Virus record (IMG/VR): IMGVR_UViG_3300043436_001716
Location: 1-22,962 of that record
Origin: a virus
Length of the DNA: 22,962 bases
Direction: 5' to 3' (one strand)
Of this stretch, positions 9,141-16,587 are shown in pieces; the first letter of the stretch is position 1, and each line of letters starts with the position of its first letter. Both the position numbers and the translations under genes were made by a program. The notes beneath the pieces were generated by a model. The model was not told the DNA's origin and did no database searches. It was given only the letters and a program-made list of their open reading frames with translations.

Positions 9141-9893
9141 TTAGATAGTACTCATAGATTGGCCTTTCGACCAAGAATTTAGCTCGGTAAGCATCTCCAC
9201 CTGCGATTCTAAGGACTTCAGCAAATCTTTGTCTGTGCTGTCTGATAATTGAAGTCCAATAATGTGCTTCAGGTTGTTTAGGCTTTGGAGAGTTTCTGCT
9301 TGCAAATAGGTCGGAAAATTCATGCTGTATTCTGTCAAAGAGGGCAGATAGGCGTACTCCGGCAGATTCAAAAAAAAACCTTCTACATCATTGGACTTCA
9401 TCCAATGCTCAAGCTTCTGCTTGTTGTATGGGTATTGATAGTCCAAAGGATTCTCAACCTCATCAAAGTATACAACTGTTGCAAGCTTTAATTGCCTGAG
9501 CAGGCTCACTGACATCTCCATTTGCTCCTTGAGTCTTGAGGCCATCACACCTATCTCATAAAGCTTTTTATCATCCTTCTTCTTCTTGTCCATCAGAAGA
9601 TTGATTAGGCCATTGTTCCAGCCTCTGAGATAGTCAGGATTGATTTGCCATAATTCCTCGGTGAATATATCCCTGGCAGCTACTGCCCTTTGGAATGGCA
9701 CATTAACCTCAGATACGAATTTAAAGTATTTGACACCTCCACTTGTAAAGGCATATTCAATCTGATCCCATCTGTCCTTTGGTGCTACTCCCCTGTAAAG
9801 TATTCGGCTACTTTCTGCTTGTAGAGCATCTTCTTTTGCCACTTGTTGAGCAGGAGGAGGAACAGATGGTTTACGCCTAAGAAAATTGAACAT
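9141..9893 (-). CDS. Conserved-looking virion-module protein upstream of tape measure (250 aa)
   Basis: A 250-aa soluble protein. The N-terminus MFNFLRRKPS plus a Pro/Ala-rich linker leads into a folded part with YAFTSGGVKYFKFVSEVNVPFQRAVAARD (residues ~47-75). Later come a charged helix (LLMDKKKKDDKKLYEIGVMASRL) and a C-terminal Leu/Ser-rich helix. The pattern of a Gly-Gly-x-x-Tyr strand followed by Pro-x-x-Arg resembles uncharacterised proteins next to terminase and tail genes in Bacteroidota phages, but I cannot name a function. Its place just before the tape measure gene is where tail assembly chaperones usually lie. I looked for a frameshift extension and found no convincing slippery site. 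It overlaps the upstream membrane-protein gene by 109 nt. Confidence 0.8.
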   Translation of the reverse strand: MFNFLRRKPSVPPPAQQVAKEDALQAESSRILYRGVAPKDRWDQIEYAFTSGGVKYFKFVSEVNVPFQRAVAARDIFTEELWQINPDYLRGWNNGLINLLMDKKKKDDKKLYEIGVMASRLKEQMEMSVSLLRQLKLATVVYFDEVENPLDYQYPYNKQKLEHWMKSNDVEGFFLNLPEYAYLPSLTEYSMNFPTYLQAETLQSLNNLKHIIGLQLSDSTDKDLLKSLESQVEMLTELNSWSKGQSMSTI

Positions 9894-10174
9894 AGATAGA
9901 ATGGTTGGTTAAAGATTAGACAAGAGATAACCAGGAACTGCCAAGCCCCTGAACAGAATGGGCATTCACCAAGTGGCTTTGCCCACAAAGTCGGCAACTT
10001 CTGAATTTGGGACAGATACCATTGCCCAAGTGGGTGATCCTCCAGCAGATAATCCAAAAACAAGGAAAAAGCTGCACTGATCAGAGCAATCAGAGTCAAA
10101 TTCAGCAGGCTTAGGCAACTCAATAAGGCAACAGCCTCTGCGCTTGCCTCCACAATTAGCAACAAGTTCATCAT
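9785..10174 (-). CDS. Small membrane protein with CPFC motif (129 aa)
   Basis: A very Leu-rich 129-aa protein with an N-terminal hydrophobic stretch (residues ~4-42) and a second one (~77-110), which predicts an integral membrane protein. Between them lies WAKPLGECPFCSGAW (residues 64-78), with a Cys-x-x-Cys pair followed by Gly-x-Trp. This resembles the Cys-containing turn of small DUF1360-like membrane proteins. ATG 10174 overlaps the upstream stop as ATGA, indicating translational coupling. Its 3' end overlaps the next gene by 109 nt, unusually long here. A second open frame of 70 codons (9966-10178) is embedded in the 5' half. I prefer this frame because it reaches across the gap to the next gene and carries the motif. 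Role unknown; no evidence supports a holin function. Confidence 0.68.
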   Translation of the reverse strand: MMNLLLIVEASAEAVALLSCLSLLNLTLIALISAAFSLFLDYLLEDHPLGQWYLSQIQKLPTLWAKPLGECPFCSGAWQFLVISCLIFNQPFYLCSIFLGVNHLFLLLLNKWQKKMLYKQKVAEYFTGE

Positions 10175-10584
10175 ACATAGTAAGGATCAGGGATTAAGTC
10201 GGTGAAGATATTTAAAAAGACCTCATTGATGCCTTCTCCATTGGTGTAGGTTTGGGCAAATGAGAAGCAAATGCTTGAGTATATTAAGCCATCAACAGCA
10301 GTAAATTCAAAAACTTTATTATTGGTGGGATTTATGAACTCTAACTCATATTGTCCGGCATAAGGATTGAAAAAGCCATCAGGACAGCCTGCCAAATCAA
10401 TGGTCACATATCCCAAGTAATCAATCTCAAGAAGCTGACTGATTCGGGCATTCATGCCTGGTTTATTGATGTTCAGGATGATTTCACTCTCCGGATAAGC
10501 AGGAGGCACAAGCACCAAGAAAGCATCAGGACAACTATTGAGAGGCTCACAGGCTTTGAAACAATTATTGCAGCATTGTGCCAT
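10171..10584 (-). CDS. Cys-rich-N-terminus protein after terminase (137 aa)
   Basis: A 137-aa protein that begins with six Cys in the first 18 residues (MAQCCNNCFKACEPLNSC), a spacing that could bind a metal or form disulfides. The rest is a beta-rich domain with FLVLVPPAYPESEIIL, then a DLAGCPDGFFNPYAGQYELEF core, and ends DLIPDPYYV. It has no signal peptide or membrane segment. The start overlaps the TerL 3' end by 20 nt and the stop overlaps the next start as ATGA, so it belongs to the same transcript. The Gly-x-Phe-x-Asn-Pro-Tyr-Ala-Gly pattern seems familiar from Bacteroidota phage structural regions. A head-tail or tail component is plausible from position, but I cannot assign a function. 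Confidence 0.8.
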   Translation of the reverse strand: MAQCCNNCFKACEPLNSCPDAFLVLVPPAYPESEIILNINKPGMNARISQLLEIDYLGYVTIDLAGCPDGFFNPYAGQYELEFINPTNNKVFEFTAVDGLIYSSICFSFAQTYTNGEGINEVFLNIFTDLIPDPYYV

Positions 10585-11899
10585 ACTTTTCTAAATTGAA
10601 GTTGCTGGTGATTTCTGCAAAATTAGAGAAAATAAAATAACGAAAAGCATCTAATGCGTGAGACTTGTCAGGGTTCTTATTCTTCCAAGGATCAAGGCTT
10701 CCAATCCTATCTACCTTAGCCTCCTTGAGGTCTGTGATTAGATTGGCACAACTCTTTTCGCTTATCTTAATCTTAGCCTTTTGAAATAGCAGGATGGTGA
10801 TAAGCCTGCTGGCAATGTGTGAAGGATTGACCTTAGGCACTTGTAGTTGCATGTCCACAATGTTCAGGTAGTTCTTGATCATCAAGTAAGCACTAATGTT
10901 GCCTTGAGTAAATGCATTACGAGCAGCACCTGAAGCATCACCATTGATGACATAGTTCATGTTTGGATAATCCTGCTTGATTGTTTGGCATAAGGTGCTA
11001 AGGTCACCGACTCTATAAACCTTAAGGACATTGATGTTGGCATAATGGTCGGCATCATAGCCATACTTGATGAACTGACTTACTACACATGTGTTGGTCA
11101 CATTGAAGTCAAAGGATAGGTAAAGGTCATGTGTAGGTGATGCTTTGATGTATCCACCATAGACATGATGACTGTAGTCGAAGCTTGTAACAAATAGGCT
11201 CTCCCTATCCCAAACTCCCCATTGGCCTAAGGCATAGACTTCATAGTAAGTCTGACTTACTGCCCTAAGTGCCTCCATCCTAATTGGGTATTGGTCATCA
11301 AGAAAGTCAAGAGCATCAAGGTAAGTGCCATGAAGCCTTAGCACATCATCTTGCTCCTTTAGCGGCACATCATCAAAGAACCTCTTTTTAATCCAGTGAC
11401 TGTCTGAGACAGGATTGAATGTCAAAAAGAACCTCTTAGGATGCTCTGACTTGCCCCGAAGCCTCAATGTGATTTGCGTGAAGTCCTCAAGTGTTAGCTC
11501 AGTTGCCTCCTCAATCCAAATGTATTTGGCTTGGCTAAGTGACTTTAGCTTTTCAGGATCATCACAGCCAAGGAATACAATCTTGTTGCCTCCTGATTGA
11601 ATCTCTAAGTAACCAGTCTTAGTCCGGCATAACTTATTCAAGCCCCACTCAGTAATCTTATTCTGAAAGTCTGCAAAGACTGAGTTTCTCAGGGTTGAGG
11701 CTACTTTGCGGATTACAAAATAAGTCTGAAACTGATTAGCCTTATGGTCGCATATCTCAGCCAGCAGTAGCTGAATCATTGTCTGACTTTTGCCTGATCC
11801 TGCTCCACCCCATAGGATGTTGTATGTCTTTGGGTCAGTTACTGCATCAAGATACTTAGGCTGCCAAAGGTCAGCATCTGACAAGTCAAGCTGAGTCAT
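10565..11899 (-). CDS. terL: Terminase large subunit
   Basis: A 444-aa packaging motor that translocates DNA into the prohead by ATP hydrolysis and cuts concatemers. The ATPase domain has Walker A GGAGSGKS at residues 31-38, an adenine-side Arg segment (FVIRKVASTLRNSV, ~61-74), Walker B with catalytic Glu in YIWIEEATE (126-134), and a coupling motif TFNPVSDSHWIKKRF (160-174). The RNase H-like nuclease domain shows its acidic residues in LSFDFNV (Asp 264), NGDASG (Asp 321) and SHALDAFRY (Asp 417). Length and motif order fit the PBSX-type/Terminase_3 family. The start overlaps the terS 3' end by 14 nt. The frame is complete and all key residues are present, so the enzyme should be active. Confidence 0.96.
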   Translation of the reverse strand: MTQLDLSDADLWQPKYLDAVTDPKTYNILWGGAGSGKSQTMIQLLLAEICDHKANQFQTYFVIRKVASTLRNSVFADFQNKITEWGLNKLCRTKTGYLEIQSGGNKIVFLGCDDPEKLKSLSQAKYIWIEEATELTLEDFTQITLRLRGKSEHPKRFFLTFNPVSDSHWIKKRFFDDVPLKEQDDVLRLHGTYLDALDFLDDQYPIRMEALRAVSQTYYEVYALGQWGVWDRESLFVTSFDYSHHVYGGYIKASPTHDLYLSFDFNVTNTCVVSQFIKYGYDADHYANINVLKVYRVGDLSTLCQTIKQDYPNMNYVINGDASGAARNAFTQGNISAYLMIKNYLNIVDMQLQVPKVNPSHIASRLITILLFQKAKIKISEKSCANLITDLKEAKVDRIGSLDPWKNKNPDKSHALDAFRYFIFSNFAEITSNFNLEKYGTMLQ

Positions 11900-12203
11900 T
11901 GCCTTTCTTGCTTATTGCAGTTGGCCTGATGACTGTGGCAATGTTAGCCTCAATGTCTATGTCTTGCTTTGGCTTGCCATAAGCCCTATCCAAGAGTAAC
12001 TCTGCTGCTCTTACATCACCCTTGGTAGCCTTGGCTCTCAGAGCCATCAGGATGGCCTCTGCTGCTGTCTTGCCATCCTTCTCATCACCAAGGACATTAG
12101 CAAGCAACTCCCTTAGCTCAGGGAGTTTTTTAGGTCTGCCAGCAGGATTACCTGACTGCCCTTTTTTCCATTTTCCTTTTTCAAGATTCTCGGGTCTTGG
12201 CAT
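11886..12203 (-). CDS. terS: Terminase small subunit-like protein
   Basis: A 105-aa basic protein whose N-terminus reads KGKWKKGQSGNPAGRPKK (residues 9-26), the KGxSGNPxGRPK signature of DUF5681-type proteins found directly in front of terminase large subunits. The middle part (LRELLANVLGDEKDGKTAAEAILMAL, then GDVRAAELLLDRAYGKPKQ) is a compact helical domain that could recognise the packaging site, and the C-terminus is flexible. It overlaps terL by 14 nt and the DNA methyltransferase gene by 23 nt. Identification rests on motif and position. The packaging-site recognition role is known for the class and inferred here. Confidence 0.87.
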   Translation of the reverse strand: MPRPENLEKGKWKKGQSGNPAGRPKKLPELRELLANVLGDEKDGKTAAEAILMALRAKATKGDVRAAELLLDRAYGKPKQDIDIEANIATVIRPTAISKKGNDSA

Positions 12204-13392
12204 CCTTGTTTTGTCCTTGTAAAGTACCTTCAGTCAGATATGGCTGACCGTTCCTTTTTATTTGCAATGTAGGGTCTAATTTAAGCATCCTGTCAATGAT
12301 AACCTGACAGTATTTTGGCTCAAGTTCCATCCCGTAACATTTGCGGTTAAGTTGATGAGAGGCGACCATTGTTGAGCCTGATCCAAGAAATAAATCTAAT
12401 ATACTTAATGCTTTAGGATTATGGTTTAATCCGTTTTCAATTAAGTTAATAGGTTTCATAGTTGGATGTAATTCAGATTTTTTTGGCCTTTCAAAATCCC
12501 ATACATTAGTTAATGTTCTATTGTCTGTAAATGATGAACCATTATTATTCCATCCAAACCAGCATAATTCATGTTTATTTTGATATTTACCTCTTCCTAA
12601 TGTAAACTGATCTTTATTCCATACTATTACTGTTGAATTATGGAGTGTTTCATCAAGAATGGTAAACATGATTCTTCCATCTTTACCTGGGCCAGCCCAG
12701 CAATAAACAACTCCATCACAAAATAATTTAATATTTGAAGCAAAGCCTTGACAAAAGGTTTTAAATTCATCCCCACTCATATTGTCATTTTCTATTGACC
12801 TCTGTTTGAATTTTGGATGTTTAATATTTCCATAATCAACATTATATGGAGGATCAGTAAAAACCATATCAGCCTTCTGACCATCCATCAATTTAGCAAC
12901 AGCATCTGAATCAGTGCTATCTCCACAAAGCAAACGATGCTCACCTATTTCAAACAAATCACCGATTACAATGTCAGTCTGAACTTCATCAGGCATCTCA
13001 TAATTATCCTCTTCAGCTTCTAATTGCTCTGTCTCAAATTGTGGAACATCTAAGCCCCACTTATCAAGTTCTTCAGCATCCCAATTGTTTGCAAGATCAT
13101 CCCAATCCCATTCGCCAAAACCTACATTGTCCTTGATGATAAACTCTCTTTGCTTGGCCTCATCCCAATCAACAACTTCAACTGGTATCTCTTTCCACTT
13201 AGCTTCCTTCATGGCCTTAAAGCGCATGTTACCACCAAGGATAACCATGTCCTGATTGACCACTATTGGCCTGACATTAGCCATTTCAGGAAAGTCTTTT
13301 AGTGATTGCACAAGCTTCTTAAACTTATCATCCTTGATAAGTCTTGGGTTGCTCGGATTGGGTTTAATGTTGGTTATAGATACTACTTGCAT
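12181..13392 (-). CDS. ParB-like domain fused to N4/N6 DNA methyltransferase
   Basis: A 403-aa bifunctional-looking protein. Residues 1-~115 form a ParB/Srx-like domain, with INPNPSNPR-type start text (IKPNPSNPR), PIVVNQDMVILGGNMRFKA (GGNMR at 53-57) and a WDWDDL linker. From ~140 comes an N4/N6 DNA methyltransferase: GDLFEIGEHRLLCGDS, catalytic TDPPYNV at 179-185, a target-recognition region, HPTMKP at 309-314, and the SAM-binding LDLFLGSGST at 332-341. The order DPPY, target region, FxGxGS marks the beta class. It probably methylates phage DNA to evade restriction. No restriction enzyme gene is nearby, so it acts as a solitary methyltransferase. It overlaps terS by 23 nt, linking modification with packaging in one transcript. 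All catalytic residues are present. Confidence 0.94.
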   Translation of the reverse strand: MQVVSITNIKPNPSNPRLIKDDKFKKLVQSLKDFPEMANVRPIVVNQDMVILGGNMRFKAMKEAKWKEIPVEVVDWDEAKQREFIIKDNVGFGEWDWDDLANNWDAEELDKWGLDVPQFETEQLEAEEDNYEMPDEVQTDIVIGDLFEIGEHRLLCGDSTDSDAVAKLMDGQKADMVFTDPPYNVDYGNIKHPKFKQRSIENDNMSGDEFKTFCQGFASNIKLFCDGVVYCWAGPGKDGRIMFTILDETLHNSTVIVWNKDQFTLGRGKYQNKHELCWFGWNNNGSSFTDNRTLTNVWDFERPKKSELHPTMKPINLIENGLNHNPKALSILDLFLGSGSTMVASHQLNRKCYGMELEPKYCQVIIDRMLKLDPTLQIKRNGQPYLTEGTLQGQNKDAKTRES

Positions 13393-13398
13393 GGAGGA

Positions 13399-13569
13399 TT
13401 ACTTTGTTTTTAGCTTCATGCTTGGCATTGAAACTTTAGCTGCTTTCTTGGCCTTCTTAGCCACAGATAGAGCAATTGCTACGGCTTGCTTCTGAGGCTT
13501 GCCTGACTTCATTTCTGTCTTTATGTTCTTGCTAATTGTCTTAGCTGAATATCCCTTTTTCAATGGCAT
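13399..13569 (-). CDS. Small basic MPLKKG-type protein (56 aa)
   Basis: Frame from ATG 13569-13567 to TAA 13401-13399, giving 56 residues. The N-terminus [20 protein letters not shown] and the central [18 protein letters not shown] form the pattern of a small phage protein family (DUF6496-like) that begins MPLKKG and contains a [10 protein letters not shown] helix. It is strongly basic (about 16 Lys), consistent with nucleic-acid or capsid-interior binding, but the family's function is not known to me. It lies 6 nt before the methyltransferase start and is preceded by a TACCTTTG -7 element. The gene fits the gap precisely. Confidence 0.88.
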   Translation of the reverse strand: MPLKKGYSAKTISKNIKTEMKSGKPQKQAVAIALSVAKKAKKAAKVSMPSMKLKTK

Positions 13570-13582
13570 AGCTTTAAGTTGT

Positions 13583-13828
13583 TTACTGCAAAGGTAAGTG
13601 TTTTAAGATTGACTCATAGAGGTCAAGTTGATTCTGCCATCTTGATTGGTAACCAGGAGTCAGGTTGGACTCAAGTTTGGCTCTTAGTTGCTTGCACTTG
13701 CGATTGAGTAAGAATCTGATGTCTTGGACTGTCATCTCTTGTTTGGGTTGGAAGTAAAACAAATCATTCTCATAGGTTGCAATGCCTTCCCACATGGAAG
13801 GCACTTGGCTGATGCTTATGTTATTCAT
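13583..13828 (-). CDS. Hypothetical protein downstream of dnaB (81 aa)
   Basis: An 81-aa soluble protein, [15 protein letters not shown] at the start, then [22 protein letters not shown] and a C-terminal helical segment ending SILKHLPLQ. No membrane segment, signal peptide or recognised motif. The basic helical middle could bind DNA or a protein partner. It overlaps the dnaB 3' end by 8 nt, so it is co-translated with the helicase and probably has a replication-related role. I do not recognise the family. Confidence 0.75.
   Translation of the reverse strand: MNNISISQVPSMWEGIATYENDLFYFQPKQEMTVQDIRFLLNRKCKQLRAKLESNLTPGYQSRWQNQLDLYESILKHLPLQ
13589..13596 (-). promoter_or_regulatory. Candidate -7 element TACCTTTG before the MPLKKG gene
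   Basis: TACCTTTGCA on the minus strand matches TAnnTTTG and ends 19 nt before ATG 13569. It overlaps the 3' end of the 81-aa gene. No TTG lies 17-23 nt upstream (nearest at 27), so it is a partial match that could start the methyltransferase-terminase transcript. Confidence 0.3.
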
Positions 13829-15149
13829 AGTTTCTAAGTCGCATTAATGGGCCATCAAAATATAAAGGTTTGATTCCAGTTGAGCCTGATCTCATCTTTA
13901 CTTGGTCAATGATACATAAATTTTCATTCGGGTATTCTCTGTCTCCTATTTTGGTGGTGCTGGTAGCTTCATAATAATATTCAGGTCGAAGCATCATCCA
14001 AATCACATCAGCATCCTGTTCAATGCTTCCTGATTCTCTAAGGTCTGACATCATTGGCATCTTATCCTGCCTCTCATCAACTCTCCTTGCTAATTGGCTT
14101 AAGGCTATTACTGGAATCTGAAGTTCTTTAGCAAGAAGTTTCAGGCCTCTTGAAATCTCTCCGATTATGTTTACTCGGTTAGTCTCTTTAGGATTTACAG
14201 ATTCCATAAGTTGTAGGTAATCAAGAAAGATAATTTTTACCCCAAACTTATTCTTCCACATGGTTGCCTTGGTTCTAAGCTTCCTGATGTTCATGTAACC
14301 ATCCTCACTTATTTTCAAGTTCCAGTTTGCCATCCTATCAACTGCCCTTTTTAGTGAATCCTTGTCTAAGTTGTTGAGTTCATTCTGCTTTATTTTAAAA
14401 GCATAAACTTCTGACTCCTGACTGGCAAGCCTTTGGATTAGTTCTGATTTGGTCATCTCAAGGCTAAACATTCCGCATGGGATTCCCTGCTTTGCTAAGT
14501 TCCGCATTATGCTCACCACAAGTGCAGTTTTCCCTTGCCCGGGTCTTGCTCCAACAATTGTAAGTTCACCAGGGTTAAATCCTCCGCAAAGTTTATCAAG
14601 TGATTCTATTCCGGTTGAAAAGCCTCCGATTGTTCCTTCTGCCCGATTAAACCAACTGTCTGAAGTTTCAATTAAGGCCTTCTGAAAATTCTCATCGGTT
14701 TGGTTGATGGTCGAGGCAAGTAGGTTATCAGATTGAAGTTGAATTTTAGCAAGGTGTTCAAAAATATCAATGGCATCTGAAGTAGATCCTGCAAGCAAGT
14801 CCTGAGCAATGAAATAGGTTTTCATTTTCAGGTATTGTTCAACAAGTATCCTGCAATGAATTTCAATGTGACCAGGATTCTTTAAACTTGTGAAGACAGA
14901 TGCAACATACTTCATGCCTCCAGCTTCATTGATGAGGTTTGACTTTTTTAAGGTTAGTGCAAGAGTCTCCAAATTGATTGGCTCTCCAGCATCATGTTGG
15001 GCTTGTATGGCCTTTGCTATGGTCTTGTTTTTCTCTACTTGAAAAACCTCCACTGATGGCAGGATGTTGAAAGCTTCTAATCTTTCTTCATCATAAAGCA
15101 TCATGGCTGATAGGACTTGCTTTTCTACTTCTTCGTTTTGAAATTCCAT
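13821..15149 (-). CDS. dnaB: Replicative DNA helicase, DnaB family
   Basis: A 442-aa hexameric 5'-3' helicase that unwinds the replication fork. Residues 1-~105 are the helical DnaB N-terminal domain (EEVEKQVLSAMM, LETLALTLKKS). After a linker, the RecA-like motor starts at FSTGIESLDKLCGGFNPGEL (177-196). It has Walker A GARPGQGKT (200-208), the FSLEM motif (~228-232), Walker B IIFLDYLQL (306-314), a sensor SQL (351-353) and the arginine-finger region RESGSIEQDAD (371-381). Length is typical and all motifs are intact. The start overlaps the preceding initiator stop (TAATG, 1 nt), showing coupled expression of loader and helicase. Confidence 0.97.
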   Translation of the reverse strand: MEFQNEEVEKQVLSAMMLYDEERLEAFNILPSVEVFQVEKNKTIAKAIQAQHDAGEPINLETLALTLKKSNLINEAGGMKYVASVFTSLKNPGHIEIHCRILVEQYLKMKTYFIAQDLLAGSTSDAIDIFEHLAKIQLQSDNLLASTINQTDENFQKALIETSDSWFNRAEGTIGGFSTGIESLDKLCGGFNPGELTIVGARPGQGKTALVVSIMRNLAKQGIPCGMFSLEMTKSELIQRLASQESEVYAFKIKQNELNNLDKDSLKRAVDRMANWNLKISEDGYMNIRKLRTKATMWKNKFGVKIIFLDYLQLMESVNPKETNRVNIIGEISRGLKLLAKELQIPVIALSQLARRVDERQDKMPMMSDLRESGSIEQDADVIWMMLRPEYYYEATSTTKIGDREYPNENLCIIDQVKMRSGSTGIKPLYFDGPLMRLRNYE

Positions 15150-15859
15150 TATTGTCTTGATTTAGGTATGCAGTTTGAGAAATCAACTCCCTTCTGATGA
15201 GGAGGCTTATAGGAGGCATTTTCCGCCGGAACATCCGTGGTTGCCTCTTTTTTGTTTTTAGGAAAGTTGTATTCTTTACTTTTCCAATATGCGAGTCTTC
15301 TTGATAAATCAAAAAACTTTTCAGCCTGAAATCTCATTTTACCTTTTTGGTTAGTTTCAGTCCAATAGGCAAAAAATTCATCAATCATACTTTTGCCATA
15401 TTTAGACTCAAAATCAATTAATGACTTTTCTAAATCTGTTTGTGTAATAATTGGTTCTTTAGTTCTTTGGTTAATTGGTTTATCTATTGGGTCAGGTGCT
15501 TGCTCAACTGCTTGCTCAACTGCTTGCTCAGTTGGTGTGTCAAGTGGTGTGTCAGGTGCTTGCTCAAATTTTGACAAGCCAATTATTGAGGAATGATGAT
15601 ATTGATTACACGATTCACGGATTAACTTAATAAATCCATGTTCAATTAAATCACCAAAAAGTTTCTTGTAAGTATTCCGACTACCTATTGAAAGCACCTC
15701 CATAGTGTGCAATCTTGGAAGTCCAAACTCAGCCTTTTGACCAAAATAATTCCACCGATCAACAATGTAAAAATAAAGTTCTGCATGCCCAGCAGAAAGC
15801 TTGCCTGGGTTATTAAATCTCCATTCAAACCATTGCCTGGTTAGTTGATACCCATTCAT
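15149..15859 (-). CDS. Replication initiator / helicase loader with winged helix
   Basis: A 236-aa protein. Residues 1-~95 form a winged-helix domain (QLTRQWFEWRFNNPGKLSAG, ALYFYIVDRWN-like text, then SRNTYKKLFGDLIEHGFIKLI), the pattern of phage replisome-organiser N-domains. Residues 99-122 are a linker of tetrapeptide repeats (EQAP, DTPL, DTPT, EQAV, EQAV, EQAP) encoded by a 12-bp tandem repeat. The C-terminal part (~140-200, SLIDFESKYGKSMIDEFFAYWTETN, FFDLSRRLAYWKSK) resembles a DnaB-loading or DnaD-like helical region, and the last 40 residues are flexible. It is directly upstream of dnaB with a 1-nt overlap and joins the CoiA-like gene by ATGA. The layout parallels lambda O/P-type modules. 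Role inferred with good confidence from domain pattern and context. Confidence 0.82.
   Translation of the reverse strand: MNGYQLTRQWFEWRFNNPGKLSAGHAELYFYIVDRWNYFGQKAEFGLPRLHTMEVLSIGSRNTYKKLFGDLIEHGFIKLIRESCNQYHHSSIIGLSKFEQAPDTPLDTPTEQAVEQAVEQAPDPIDKPINQRTKEPIITQTDLEKSLIDFESKYGKSMIDEFFAYWTETNQKGKMRFQAEKFFDLSRRLAYWKSKEYNFPKNKKEATTDVPAENASYKPPHQKGVDFSNCIPKSRQ
15496..15567 (-). repeat. Six tandem 12-bp units inside the initiator gene (candidate origin)
   Basis: Six contiguous 12-nt units on the plus strand: gtgcttgctcaa, ctgcttgctcaa, ctgcttgctcag, ttggtgtgtcaa, gtggtgtgtcag, gtgcttgctcaa. Four are near-identical and two are a diverged subtype. They encode the tetrapeptide linker of the winged-helix protein. 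Initiator-bound iterons inside the initiator gene are known from lambdoid phages; the origin role is inference. Confidence 0.7.
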
Positions 15860-16587
15860 GCTCTTTTATAAATTAAAGTCCTTAATTTTTCCCCACATCT
15901 ATCAAGTGCATAAATTGTTTCACCTCTAAAATCTGATAGGGAACTATTTATTTCATCAATTCTTGCCTTGAGATTTTTATTTTCTAAGTCCAAATCATGA
16001 TTTATTTTTTGCAATTTTTTCCATTCAAATCTAAACTTCTCCCGAAGCTCAATCATTTCCTTGTATTCAGGAACATGTACAATCTCTTTATATGTAGTTA
16101 ATTTTTTTATATGGTCTTTAATTTGATCTAACCTATCATAAGAGGTGCATATTGAAATTTCAAGACAAAAAACATTTGCTTGTTTAATTTTATTAAGCTT
16201 CCTCTCCTTTATAAATGATGTATGAGCAAACTCAATAAAATAAGGCACATCATTAATGTAACCGATTGCATCTGGAATTATATCTCCAAACTTTTTTTCA
16301 ATTTCAATTCTGTCAAATTCTAATAAATCTGAACCATTAACAACATAAGGTAATTTGATGGACTTAACTCTTTCAAATGCATTTTTATAGGCTTTATGAA
16401 TCAATGATTCACCATTGCACTCAGTAGGTTCTACATGATACAAATGAGGGCTAATCTTATCACCACCTCTTAAGGCAACCTTTTTGCCACATTCACATTT
16501 ATAATGAATGCCTTTTACGGCTGATATATAATCAACCATATTTCCTTCTGAATCATAAGCAAAAGGAACTTTATAACTCTTTTCCAT
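15856..16587 (-). CDS. CoiA-like nuclease-family protein with zinc ribbon
   Basis: A 243-aa protein. The N-terminal ~65 residues show a metal-binding module, KCECGKKVALRGGD (Cys 31, Cys 33), then HLYHVEPTEC (His 48, His 51, Cys 57), typical of CoiA-type competence proteins. Next comes a PD-(D/E)xK-like core: GDIIPDAIGYINDVPYFIEFAHTSF, with Asp 105 and Glu 118 as likely active residues, followed by a KLNKIK segment and NVFCLEI strand. The C-terminal ~70 residues are coiled coil (WKKLQKINHDLDLENKNLKARI). In bacteria CoiA aids DNA recombination during uptake; here a role in phage DNA processing is inferred. ATG 16587 sits directly at the end of a terminator-like U-tract, and the gene ends ATGA-coupled to the initiator. 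Confidence 0.8.
   Translation of the reverse strand: MEKSYKVPFAYDSEGNMVDYISAVKGIHYKCECGKKVALRGGDKISPHLYHVEPTECNGESLIHKAYKNAFERVKSIKLPYVVNGSDLLEFDRIEIEKKFGDIIPDAIGYINDVPYFIEFAHTSFIKERKLNKIKQANVFCLEISICTSYDRLDQIKDHIKKLTTYKEIVHVPEYKEMIELREKFRFEWKKLQKINHDLDLENKNLKARIDEINSSLSDFRGETIYALDRCGEKLRTLIYKRA

Noticed and set aside
9060-9893. Programmed frameshift of a tail assembly chaperone at the end of the 250-aa gene
   Set aside because: I found no slippery heptamer near the 3' end and no second frame continuing past the stop; the downstream A-run lies in non-coding DNA beyond the stop.
13256-13495. Plus-strand 79-codon frame at 13256-13495
   Set aside because: It overlaps both the methyltransferase 5' end and the 56-aa basic gene on the other strand, which have much better support.
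15091-15312. Minus-strand 73-codon frame at 15091-15312
   Set aside because: An alternative frame spanning the initiator-dnaB junction; both genes there are well supported and joined by TAATG.
15496-15567. A CRISPR-like array at the tandem repeats
   Set aside because: The units are 12 bp and contiguous, with no unique spacers, and lie inside a coding sequence.
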